64,000 nucleotides of DNA from Homalodisca vitripennis (lineage: Eukaryota; Arthropoda; Insecta; Hemiptera; Cicadellidae): NCBI RefSeq assembly GCF_021130785.1, contig NC_060207.1, positions 192,408,001 through 192,472,000 of the forward strand, written 5' to 3'. The notes below the pieces were generated by a model. The model saw only the letters and a program-made list of their open reading frames with translations, was not told where the DNA came from and made no database searches. Shown piece after piece: positions 35,401 to 53,800 of the stretch (position 1 is its first letter; every line of letters starts with the position of its first letter). A program made the translations under genes and the position numbers.

Positions 35401-38257
35401 CAAAATTTCTTAAGATTGATAATCCACTCGTTTATCTATTGATCATCCAGTTGGTTTTCCAATGGCTTTTCAAGAATCGACACTCTGAGGTATAAGGAAA
35501 TCTAAATCGGCTAATTCCTCATAATATAGAAAAATCATAGTTATTCATACTAAACTAAAATACTCGAAAAAGTTTTTTAAGGTATAATTTTGACAGATGT
35601 AAAAACACATTTTTTACCCGACCTCAGTTGAACTCTTTGCTAATGCTCAGCCACTTTTGATTCAAAAGTTGGACTTGTATATTACGTGTAATATTCTTGG
35701 AATTGGCTTACTCGATTGGTTAAAATAATTAAAAAACAAAGATTCTTTCACACTACAAATTAAGTTTCCTTCAATAATTGTGTAAAAGAACATGGTGTTG
35801 AAAAATATAGAACAATAACATAAGTGTATTGTGAAACAAGCAACAATATTTTACTTCGTATAAGACTTGCAGTTAGTCTGATTGCTACTACTTAGGTCTG
35901 AAAATACTGTTAACAATTCTGTTAAGTGTAAAGACAAACGTTGTCAGAAAAATGTGTCTAAATATGAAGAGCTTCTTGGTAATGTATTACACTCCACTTG
36001 GGAATAATTAGTTTTTGATTGCTGCGGCTTTGTTTAAACTCACAAGCTCTCTTTATGTTTAACTTTATATTTGCTTAAAAATTAAATAAATGTTTAGCAA
36101 AGCCAAACCATTTATATCTATATCTTTTATACCCTTTATGTCATTGAGTTACAATTATTAAAACATACTTAATATAGTTTGAGAAACATTAGATGTTTAA
36201 AGATATGGCTTTATTTATTAGTCATTTATTTTCATTATTTTGTTAATTGAATAACATTATTATATTAAAAGTTTGCAATGTGTAGAGGACGAAAATTAAA
36301 TTAAATTTCTTATAATATACTTTTCGATAATAAATAAAGCAAATATTTCCATTCCGACATATGTGAAACAAATCAGAAAATGTATTTTTCACCCGAAATA
36401 CAATGAAACGACTTTAATTCTCCCCAACAAAACGTTTAATCACATTTTTCAACTCTTTCTGTTTTCATTGGAGTGACCTATGCAAAATTCGTAGTTAAGG
36501 AAAAGTTGCTCAAAATTTGAACAAGTCTTAGAAGCATTTGGATCGTATTTGGATAACAAGTATTTGGATCGTTTGAAAACCATGCCAAAACCACAAAAAT
36601 AATGTGGGTATTTTATTTATCCCATTTTGTTGTGAATTTGTGAAATGTTGGGAATCCAAATGGTGGGTCACAATAACCACAGAAAACATATGCAAACCAA
36701 TTATTTAAAACTAAACTAAACTAAACGCAAGGGACCACCGTAACGCAAAGTTATAGTTGAATCAAAGAGATTTACATTGGGGATACGTGTTTGGTGGCCA
36801 AAAAGACTTTGAAGCAGGCCTAAAAAATATTTGGGCCTAAAAGCATTTCCAAATAGTAAACCTTAGTAAAACTGTAAGAAGATCTTTAGGAATGACTTAG
36901 GCACGCATGTCCCTCACTATGTGCATGTATCCCAAGTGGTTGTGAAAGTCCCTAAGTATCGGGTAGAAGGTCCATAAAAGCAAGTGGTCGATGCCGAAAG
37001 TGAGCTAGGTGGGAGCGGAACTACCATATCAATGAAATATAACAGTTTTATCATTCAAGAGGTAATATCTAAATAATAATAGTTCTTAAATAATATAGTT
37101 TTATATTGTTAGATTATAAATAATTAATTTGGATACAAAATATTCCAGTTACGCTTGTTGAAGAGTCAATAAATAAAATTGAATACTCCTAAATTTAATA
37201 CTTTTTTGTGGTAGTCACTGTAAACGCAAATAAAAAAATAATTGTTATTCTTCCACTTCAAATTGCTTCTTTACAAATTATAACGCTAAAAGAACTCAAA
37301 AAGAACAAAACTGAGGAGAAAGAAATTACAGTTTAATGTTTTAAACAATTGTACTATCACTTTGACATTATATAATTCCTAAAAGAACAATTTAATACAA
37401 ATGCTAACACTAAAGCGAAGCCAGGTGGGAGCTATTACATTACCTTTGCATCAATGCATAAACCAAGCAGTTAATTATATTTCGCCTCTAGCTATTACAG
37501 AGAGCTGCTTACATTTCCTTAGTAATACTTCAAATTAAACACTATTGGTATCAATTTTTAAATTTTCTGAATAAAATATCGTACTTTTTGGACAACGAAG
37601 AATTGGTGGCCAAACTAAATAAAAATTAATGTATTCACAGATTTTTCCAGACAAATTATTCAAAAATTCACAGTTTTATTCATTACTCTAAAATAAAAAA
37701 GGAATGATCTAAAAGATTTCTTAAAGTGCTGTATCTGCCAACATGTGTAACTCAAAGTTTGCATAACAGTAAATCCGACATAAACTTAAATTGCAAAACC
37801 CAAAGTACCAGCAAGTAGCTTATGAGACATATAGATGTAGATCATTTAATACAAAAATGGTTTGTTAACTGATTTATTAAAATGTGATAACGTGGAAAAA
37901 AGAAAACGAATTCTTACATATAACTATTTTACAGTCAAATGAATGAAAGTGATATGTTTAATTTAAACCAATAAACATTGATTTATCTATTAAATAATAG
38001 TTAAATGCACTGTTACATCTTTGGCCTAAAGTTTAAACGAATAAACGAATCCCACGAACACCTGCGTTACCAACAAGGCTTCTGGGGGGAAATCTTTAAT
38101 CTTTTCAATGCATCCAACAACTGTAAGAGTTGATGAATTTCCCAACAAGAAAATTAGAGGGTCTCTACCTGGACAATGAACAGATTGTTTAAAACATGAA
38201 TATTGGAGTTGACTTAAAATTATAGTTAATACATGAAATTAAAGAAAAACTCAAATA
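32407..38257. other. Gene-free AT-rich stretch
   Basis: Apart from the X-box at 33651 nothing firm is seen. Short open frames (for example 33986-34198, with one hydrophobic segment) have no recognisable family, splice context or codon signature. Confidence 0.4.
33651..33664. promoter_or_regulatory. Perfect palindromic X-box (RFX site)
   Basis: GTTGCCATGGCAAC is a perfect 14-bp palindrome and an exact fit to the RFX-family X-box (GTTGCC, two-base spacer, GGCAAC). It is followed by AACTTTGTT, which extends the dyad. RFX sites usually lie close to promoters of cilia genes. No cilia gene is recognised here, so it may be a distal site or chance. Confidence 0.4.
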
Positions 38258-38530
38258 GTTGTAGGTACCTACGAGCTCACAAGTGTGAGCTCTATTTTTC
38301 ACACATTACATATTAAGTTGATAGTCCATTTTTCCCAAACTTTAATCATTGTGTCTGGAGCGATTGTTGCATAACAGCTGCTTCAACCCTGTTCATTATT
38401 TCGGGTGACAGCTGGTAGCAGAGCCACATACACACAATCCTTTACGAATCACCAAAGGTAGAATTGACTTGGCGGCAGGTCGGTTGAACGTGGAAGCCAT
38501 GCGAAACACTCTGCTCAGCTATTCGTAGTT
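38258..38530 (-). pseudogene. Tc1/mariner transposase C-terminal fragment
   Basis: On the minus strand, PRSTDLPPSQFYLW (near 38490-38450) matches the PRSPDLxPxDFFLWG box of DUF4817-type mariner transposases, with Gln where the third catalytic Asp should be. Then come VYVALLPAV, EIMNRVEAAVMQQSLQTQ and, in another frame, IKVWEKW. These are the usual order of the C-terminal motifs. Heavily frameshifted; no inverted repeats found. Confidence 0.55.
38273..38292. repeat. Short perfect hairpin
   Basis: GAGCTCACA and TGTGAGCTC are 9-base arms around a two-base loop. It lies at the 3' edge of the mariner fragment and could be a remnant of its terminal region. Confidence 0.7.
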
Positions 38531-39350
38531 TACTTGAGTCTTATTAGAGAAAATGCTCGTATTAAAATTATAAATTTATAATTAAATTTTTGCCCTAAGA
38601 ATCAGCATATGAACAGCATAAATATTAAAATTTTCACTGATATCACAGAATCTATGATACGATTTAAATTTAAAAAAAAAACGAACTTTTGCGAAGTTCT
38701 ACGTAAAATTATAAAATGTATTGATCTGTCACTCTAGATTACTACGATATCCGAATACCATTTGAAATCACAGCATGGTCTGAATTGTTCTAAGCATAAT
38801 TTGATTTATAAAAAGTTTGAGTGAAAAATGTTAGTAACATTCATTACATATTTATAATTAATTTAAACTATAAATATAATTAATAATGGCATGACTAGAT
38901 TATGACAGGTTGTGGTTATATACGTATACATTTAAAATGTGTGATAGATTACGCTGTGTAGACGTGGCAGCTGCCCAAAAACATGCCATGAAGCGAGCCC
39001 ATACACCGATGGTATTTTCAAATTTCGAGTATTTCTAGTGGTTTCCAACTAAGAACGACAAAGAAACGTTGAGATTGTAGTAAGATATAATTATAATTTG
39101 CTATAACGTTTGCAAGACTCGATGTAATAATGAATTAGAAAAAACTATAAGAAAGTCAAGAAGTATAAGCAAAAAAAAGTATTAACTGAGTTATAATTTA
39201 TACCGTCAGAATATTTGTAAAATTTAGGTGTCTTTTGTAGATTTGGTATTGAATAAATTTTTAACACTCATAAGAGGAATTAAATTATAGTTAATCGTGT
39301 ACACGTCAGGTATTTACCAGTTATCTTTACAAAATATAACAAAATATACC

Positions 39351-39584
39351 TATTGTAGTATCACTAGATAAAGGAATACAACATTTTCCAATATATAAAT
39401 TTTTATTTTGTGCAAGGCCTTTCTGAATCAAAGATTCCATCATCAGGCACTTCACAAATTATCTAATTTGTGATAATTTGTAAAATGCCTGATGATGGAA
39501 TCTTTGATTCAGAAAGGCCTTGCACAAAATAAAAATTTATATATTGGAAAATGTTGTATTCCTTTATCTAGTGATACTACAATA
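39351..39584. repeat. Perfect 99-bp-arm palindrome with a hammerhead-like core
   Basis: Arms 39351-39449 and 39486-39584 are exact inverted copies, separated by 36 bp. Each arm holds, reading outward from the centre, CTGATGA, a stem-loop (GAATC, TTT, GATTC) and GAAA, then GGCCTTGCAC. This is the conserved order of a hammerhead ribozyme (CUGAUGA, helix II, GAAA). On the minus strand GTGC before the core can pair with GCAC after it as helix I. One or two extra bases sit between the CUGAUGA box and helix II, and helix III would be only the self-complementary AGGCCT. Hammerheads of this sort are known from the terminal repeats of Penelope-like elements. A related palindrome is at 51076-51270. Confidence 0.85.
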
Positions 39585-39899
39585 AACAGTTTTTCCAATG
39601 CTCCAAGATTCTACATACAAAATATACCTAAATTATGTGGGTCGTTTTTTGATAATCAGTGAAAGAAAATTTTTACCGAAGAGTCTTGTTTATATTACTA
39701 TGGATCTTGAAGATTCCAGCACCATGGACGCAACATCCCTCAAGAAATAACTTGTTATAATGTGCTTAATTAATTAGTTAAAATAGGAAAATCAACAATA
39801 ATTAAATATTTTCAAAAACAGATTAAGAAGCCCTCCAGGTAGTTTTAGAGATTGGCTAAAAATCCTGGCATTTGGATAAGACCTATTTAAAAACATTCT

Positions 39900-40204
39900 A
39901 TACCAAATTGGTCAGCGTCCAAAGACCTTCAAAATGATGTGCCACATGACCAATCTTGCCATTTGTATTTTTTGAGATACGAACGGTGACCCTCATTTTA
40001 GGGTCATTGGGGGCCGACCTAGGGTTGTCAGTTCATTGCGAGGGCTATAGAAAGCTCTCTCGCCTAAGTAGCTTTTAAGTGTTTTTCACAGATTTTAAAT
40101 TATGAAGTTTCTTTAAATTATTTGGTAGTGAATTAATCAACTTAGGTCCACAAAGGAAAACTGTTTGATTGGTTTAACTACAGTCGTTAACTGTTACAAG
40201 ATTT
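39900..40204. other. No gene; left flank of the Merlin element
   Basis: No feature recognised except the 8-bp target duplication CAAGATTT at its right edge (40197-40204). Confidence 0.5.
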
Positions 40205-40788
40205 GGGTAGGGTACGAAAAGCGAACCCGGTTTTTTATATCGAAATTGGCAAACGATATAAAAAACTTAATCATAACCATCGATACATTCAATCGATATC
40301 GATACTGATTAATTATTTTGAACAATTAACTTAAATAATCTATATCAGCAGCTGTAAACTGTATAAAATAATACAAGTAACTTAATATTTCAATTTTATA
40401 TAAGTAACGTTTGATTATTAAAAAAATGGCAGTCAATTTTAAAAATCTACACGACATTGCTTTAGAAGATGATAAGACATGTTTTTCATGACTTCAACAT
40501 GTTGGACTAGTGCGGAAAACCCATTATGTGAAATTTGTGGGAAAGAAACAACTGTAACTGTGAGAGGAGCAAATATGGCCGTCTTCAGTTTTCCTAATTT
40601 TGGTTATAATAATTTGTTTGATCACTGTAAATATTAGATCCATATTTAAATTTAACACATATGATTGTTATTGGGAACTATAGATACTTTATATCGATTG
40701 ATAGTCTAGGATTTGAGATGCGAATATTAGGTATCGATGATTACATTCTTCGATATAAAAAACCGGATCCGCTCATCGTACCCTACCC
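40205..40788 (+). mobile_element. Merlin-type DNA transposon, truncated, with 8-bp target duplication
   Basis: Terminal inverted repeats of about 39 bp (GGGTAGGGTACGAAAAGCGA... against GGGTAGGGTACGATGAGCGG..., 34 of 39 bases equal) are flanked by perfect CAAGATTT copies at 40197-40204 and 40789-40796. The 8-bp duplication and GGG ends fit the Merlin (IS1016-like) superfamily. The inside (from ATG at 40426) reads MAVNFKNLHDIALEDDKTCF and then, past a stop, LQHVGLVRKTHY and a CEICGKE-type zinc-knuckle in another frame. This resembles the N-terminus of Merlin/ISXO2-type transposases. The catalytic DDE region is missing, so it is non-autonomous. P or hAT elements also make 8-bp duplications and remain alternatives. 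Confidence 0.65.
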
Positions 40789-41434
40789 CAAGATTTATGT
40801 CTTGCATTATAACCGTGCTCAAGAACTGAAAACATGTTTTTGTACAGAGAAGTTACTGTGTAGTAAACTATCATGCTGGCAAGAGTGAGGTTGCCAGTTG
40901 ATCTAAAGACCTTCTCACGTCTGTTCCATCGGTCCAATCTCTAAACGATCCTCAGTGTCCTCTTCTGGATGCAGGAAATTCTATTAAAGACGTTTGCACT
41001 ACAGAAGCCCCAGAAAATAATACAATAACTAATCTTTGACTGAAATAAACCATTGTAAAACAGTCTGAGAGTCTCCTTAAAGACAAAAGCTGATAGGCAC
41101 CTCAGGACAAATCCTGCTGAGTTGAGATGTTTAGAGAGATTAATTCTATATTTTTAACAGCATTAAAAGCTATGGTTCTAATAAACGTATTACAACTCAA
41201 AGTCTCAATATTATGATTTTTCTAGAGAATAGATAAGTTCTCCAATAGTCAAACAACAGAAATAAAACTGGTAGGCTTACAAGATTTTAATTTCAGTCAG
41301 TCAGAGCAAAAACTTCGCAGAGTAGCGGCGGCTATCCAAAGTTTAATATAGGTACGTGCCTCCCTTACTGTAAATTTAGTATTTATACTGGAAAAAAAAT
41401 ATATATTATGGTCTTTATTTTTGAACTGGTTTAA

Positions 41435-42075
41435 TTTTTGAGATTATATATTCTTAAAAAAATAAACGAAATACATATTTATATATTTGAGGCAAGGTTA
41501 GGGCTGCTTAGCCCTCTCTTAACACTCAAAATCTAAATAATATACAACATATATAAGCTGGAGTAATAATATTTCCTTAAAAGCTACATAACATCATAAA
41601 AAGTAGGAACGTGTTTTAAAATAAGCTATAAGTTATTACTGTCACATTATTAGACATAAATATTAGACAATTAGACAACATTGATATTAAACAAAATACA
41701 TAAAAAAATATGCAGTTAAACTATCAACTGCATAAATACACAATAAGTTATTACTCTACATATCAATGTTAAATCTCAACAATTAAACCCAACAACCATA
41801 CAGCCAACAAGGCCTTGTCCAGCGTCATGAAGCGAGCATGGAACTCGATATTCTGATATTGTCAGGGAGCGAGTTCTACAATCGGCAAGATTGAACAGTG
41901 AACGACCGATTGAAAACTGATGAACGGTGGCTAGGAATAGCAAACGTAGAAGCACCCTAGTGTAAATGTTGTCCACTGATATCAGAATTGAAGAGTGAGG
42001 ATATGGTATACTCACGAAGCTGTTGAAGATTGAGAAGTAGCTGCTGGAAATAGGGAGAAACATGTATGCAAAACT
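41435..42075 (-). mobile_element. LINE 3' end, same family as 20394-21150, inverted
   Basis: On the minus strand (about 41900-41820) one frame reads SFTVQSCRL, stop, NSLPDNIRISSSMLAS. This is the CRLWNALP box of the LINE at 20394 with the Trp codon turned into a stop. The 3' UTR hairpin is also shared: AGGGCTGCTTAGCCCT at about 41500 against AGGGCCATGCGGCCCT in the other copy, each next to an AGGCAA motif and A-rich end. It is 5'-truncated and dead. Confidence 0.7.
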
Positions 42076-49850
<7,775 letters not shown>

Positions 49851-50348
49851 ATTTACCCGCCATCTAATTGTCACCATAGTACCACTACAGGAGATACAAG
49901 ATTTTACGTTGATACGCCATCTAATTGGTTACCTCAGTACCAACATTAATATTACAAAACTAAAGACTTCATTTACCCGCCATCTAATTGGTCACCATAG
50001 TACCACTACAGGAGATACAAGATTTTACGTTGATCCGCCATCTAATTGGTTACCTCAGTACCAACATTAATATTACAAAACTAAAGACTTCATTTACCCG
50101 CCATCTAATTGGTCACCATAGTACCATTACAGGAGATACAAGATTTTACGTTGATCATCTAATTGGTTACCTCAGTACCAACATTAATATTACAAAACTA
50201 AAGACTTCATTTACCCGCCATCTAATTGGTCACCATAGTACCACTACAGGAGATACAAGATTTTACGTTGATCCGCCATCTAATTGGTTACCTCAGTACC
50301 AACGTTAATATTACAAAACTAAATTCATCCACCATTTATTGGTTACCT
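49851..50348 (+). repeat. 120-bp tandem repeat, about four units
   Basis: ATTTACCCGCCATCTAATTG recurs at 49851, 49971, 50092 and 50209 (spacings 120, 121 and 117). Each unit is built from two related halves: CCGCCATCTAATTGGTCACC with TAGTACCACTACAGGAGATA, and CCGCCATCTAATTGGTTACC with TCAGTACCAACATTAATATT. The array has therefore grown from a module of about 60 bp. The long plus-strand frame across it is a product of the periodicity. Confidence 0.95.
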
Positions 50349-51075
50349 CCTAACTAGTGTACCAAACGTATCCAAGAGATCCTTCTTAAGATTGTGTCCT
50401 CTATTCATCCGTCTGCCCGTATGTGTGACAAGTCTTGGTTAAAAGGTCATAGAGACTTTAACTATGGCATATTAGGTTGTTTTTGGAAGAAACTTCATTC
50501 TGGGGTCAATAGGCCGTCTGTTTGTCTGTCTATCCATACGTATGGCAAATCTTTGTAGAAAGATTAAAATAGAAAACCCTATTGTTGTTCTGGGTAAAAG
50601 GTTAAAAGACAATCAGTACTTCTGTGCGTTAACGTTTACATTACATTCTGCCAGGTTCACCGTACGGTAGTATTGGATTATTGATTTTGGAGATGTTTAA
50701 GCACGTTGACTTAGAGGCCGTTTATTACCTAGGCTGGTAAGGCCTCTACTAACTGAGATGTGTTGTCTCTAATAACTGACCTGTTAATAGTGATTTTGTT
50801 ACAGTAGTTATTATATTTAAGTATGCATTGCAGTTACAGAAGGCGTATTGCAAAGCGGTGTGCAGCCTTTTAATTCTCGGGTAACAGATTATCCCCCGAG
50901 GGAGCAGTTTATCTCAATGTCTGACCTAGTTATCATATTCTAATTAGTTATTGGTCTCGAAGTGTGTCTGAGGTACAGTCAGTTCCATATTGTTCTCTTA
51001 GGTATGCTGTACATTCTAGATATAAACAATAAAACGTGAGAAAATTCCAAAATAATCCTGTTAATCTTTAAGTAG

Positions 51076-51270
51076 TAGTAAATGTTAATAAAACAAAACT
51101 TTACAATATGGTTTATTTTTTGGACTAGGCCTTTCGAAACCAAAGGTTTCATCATCAGGCGACTCCACAAATAAATATTTACATATTTTCTTTTGTTGTA
51201 AATGACACAAATGGCCTCGTCCAAAAAATAAACCATATTTGAAACTTTTGTTTTATTAACATTTAATACT
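51076..51270. repeat. Second hammerhead-like palindromic repeat, one arm shortened
   Basis: The left arm (51076-51166) read on the minus strand has CTGATGA (51158-51152), U, a 6-bp helix II (GAAACC, TTT, GGTTTC), GAAA (51135-51132) and GGCCTAGTCC. The right arm (about 51212-51270, GGCCTCGTCCAAAAAATAAA...) is an inverted copy of only the outer part and lacks the core. After the right arm the sequence TTTTTCCCAATTACTCCAAG matches TTTTTCCAATGCTCCAAG after the palindrome at 39351, so both belong to one family. Likely Penelope-like, by analogy with known hammerhead-bearing terminal repeats. Confidence 0.75.
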
Positions 51271-51358
51271 ATTTAATGTTTTTCCCAATTACTCCAAGAG
51301 TCTTCAACTGTTAATATTTATTTAAATAGGTTTAAAAATTATCCACGGCTTCCCCTAG

Positions 51359-51480
51359 CCCTTTCAGTGCTATGGAACGATATATCGTTTATCGACTATT
51401 TCCCGAAGAGTGCTAAGGCACGATATATCGTTTCTCGTCTTATTCCCGAAAAGTGCTAAGACACGATATATCGTTGTTCC
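51359..51480. repeat. Subterminal 43-bp repeats of the piggyBac-like element
   Basis: Three units start with AGTGCTA (about 51367, 51409, 51452). Each holds the 12-bp perfect palindrome ACGATATATCGT, and the first two are followed by a TTCCCGAA-type block. Likely transposase binding sites by analogy with subterminal repeats in other elements. Confidence 0.85.
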
Positions 51481-51624
51481 GTTTTTTTTCTTTCGTAGCG
51501 CTGTTTAGTGTTATATTTTTATTCAAGTTATATCAAACCAAAGGTAAAGAAATTTCCTTTTTATATATAATATACATTTTGAAGTTTTATAAATTATTTT
51601 TATAATGTTCACAATTTTTATAAA

Positions 51625-51918
51625 TTGAACACTGCCCATGGAAGAATGGAAAGGGCTGACTACATGATGGACGTAATTGAAGATCTGTCAAACGAATATC
51701 TTGCAACAAAATTTGTCCCTGCAAACATTGTGGGTGGGGGAGATGTCCCACAGAATGGTTTTGGACTGAGGAAACTTCCTGAAAAGAAGGAAAAAGTTTG
51801 CAAGTGCTGCTCTGGAACCAACCACCCAGAAGGAAAAGTGCGAAGATCCCGAACCGTGTGTGTGCGTTGTGGGGCTGGGGTACATGCAGAGTGCCTTGTA
51901 AAGCATGTTTGCAAATAA
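51625..51918 (+). pseudogene. C-terminal end of a piggyBac-type transposase
   Basis: Frame of 97 codons; homology starts at MERADYMMDVIEDLSNEYL. It ends with the Cys-rich zinc domain of piggyBac transposases: CKCC, CVRC, HAEC and HVC at the very end, just before the stop. The catalytic DDD domain is absent because of the internal deletion. The zinc domain itself is intact, so the stretch is old but not scrambled, or is a recent deletion product. Confidence 0.85.
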
Positions 51919-53439
51919 AAAAATGAAAACCAACTGTACGTATGTTTTAAAATATACAATAATTAGTGCTATTTAGTTTTTATAAGACAGTGTGTTTTGT
52001 GCCAGACAGCAAGTAGCCACTCCTTTAGCCACCAGACTTGAAAACGTTCAGGTAATAAAATTTTATTTTTTTATACCATTGTAAAAATAATCTAATTTAT
52101 ATGAAATTTTCAGGACCTATTTATCATAAAGTATACTTTTATGAAACAATGCATTTGATATTAATATTTTTTTATTTTTGGTATTTTTTACAGGCTCAAA
52201 ATCTGAAAAAATATATGAGCATAAGATTTAAGTTATGTATTTATGTCAAATTATTATCTTGTATAATAAGTAAAATATGATTTTTTAAGTAAAAGCATGC
52301 AAAAATTTCCATTTATACCCTAGCAATTTTGGGATAAATCGTATAAAAATTTTAGCACTTCTAGAAAAAAATTCGAAAAAATGCCCAGCACCGAAAGGGC
52401 TAGAGATGCTTGTTGACATCCTCATGGGAATTAAAATATAGGTGGCAATAGTTATGATGGATACCCGTAATAAGGTGTTAAAGTTTGGCCATTAAAACAA
52501 AAAAATATCGTTAATATAAATGTTTTAAAACCTAATATTGACCTCAAACATACCGTACAATACCATTTCGTTTTAATCAGTAACAAATATCCATTTAAAG
52601 TCTCATTATTCATACTATAGACAATAAATTCCTTATCTACGATTAACTTGTTGATTTGATAGTATGGAATTGTAAGATATGTGTGTTACAAAGAAAATAT
52701 TACATTTTCCTAAATTCGGTAAATGAGTTAACTTTATATGTCTTATATACGATTGAAAGTTAAATGTATTATGTATTTAAGTGCACATACAGTGTATACA
52801 TCCAAGTTGTTGCTCTCGTGGAGTTATTCAAAAGGTTTTATAATGTTACTTTTAAAATACACCCTTATTGTAATTAAATCTACATTACTCATTGTCTCAG
52901 ACATCGAACCACTGATCTGATTATTCCAATATAGTGTTCACACTCCTCTCACAACACAGAGTTCCAATGCCTATAGGTCCGCTTTAGATCTCTAAAAGCA
53001 CCTCGTCAAGTATTGCCTCACTTTTGACCCACAATGATTCGAACTACTCTTTGCTGCAACCTTGCGTCAATGAAAGGAAAGTACACGATGTTATGCAACT
53101 AAAGATTCCTGATGAGTAAATCCGCATGGAATAACAACGAACTATATTTTTAACAATGCCTATAAGGTAGACTTTTCCTTTTTCACAAACATGCTTGGTT
53201 GTAAGTTGTCCATGTCTCTCGTTAAAATGTATAAGGATCCCTGGTTTTCTACCACATAAATTATCATCATAACTCTCAGGCCTATTAGTTGTACAAGTAA
53301 GAGTATATACTTCCAATGGCATCAGAAATAGACACTAAGAAAAAAGAAAAATAAAGAAGTCAGGCAACCAAAGCAGTTTTGTGGTGCCTCTGTTAGACGC
53401 CTCAAATTTCTGGGCCGTATACAGAGGTACATGCATTCC

Positions 53440-53800
53440 TGTGGAACTAAAGATAAAAACCTGTACCAATATTGCAAGACTACATATTTTATCCACCATC
53501 TAATTGATTACCTCAAAACGAAGATTGAAGGTCTAATAATACACTTATCCATCAACTCGTTAGTTATCTTAGATCTTAGAACCCTCACTGAAGATACAAG
53601 AATACATCAACCACTATCTAACTGGTTTCCTTAGTACCAACATTGCAAGACTACATTTATCCACCATCTAATTGATTACCTCAAAACGAAGATTGAAGGT
53701 CTAATAATACACTTATCCATCAACTCGTTAGTTATCTTAGAACCCTCACTGAAGATACAAGAATACACCAACCACTATCTAACTGGTTTCCTTCGTACCG
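53440..53800 (+). repeat. Tandem duplication of about 165 bp, related to the 49851 array
   Basis: ATCCACCATCTAATTGATTA occurs at 53491 and 53659 (168 bp apart), and CCACTATCTAACTGG at 53611 and 53772 (161 bp apart). The module CCACCATCTAATTGATTACC is the counterpart of CCGCCATCTAATTGGTTACC in the 120-bp array 3.5 kb away. The upstream flanks also match: CAATGCCTCTTAGGTAGATC at about 49735 against CAATGCCTATAAGGTAGACT at about 53154. Confidence 0.85.

Larger units (their letters stand above)
51359..52399 (+). mobile_element. piggyBac-like element, internally deleted, flanked by CTAG
   Basis: Ends are CCCTTTCAGTGCT and, inverted, CCCTTTCGGTGCT (12 of 13 equal), with CTAG directly outside both (51355-51358 and 52400-52403). 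Only the C-terminal part of the transposase remains. At the left end three units of about 43 bp each carry the palindrome ACGATATATCGT. The total of 1041 bp is much less than a full piggyBac of over 2 kb. Confidence 0.85.

Noticed and set aside
49988..50308. 106-codon frame with internal repeats
   Set aside because: It follows the 120-bp tandem array; the periodicity is divisible by three, and indels between units break it.
53100..53150. Another hammerhead core (CTGATGAG) here and at 49490
   Set aside because: No helix II followed by GAAA can be formed at either site.
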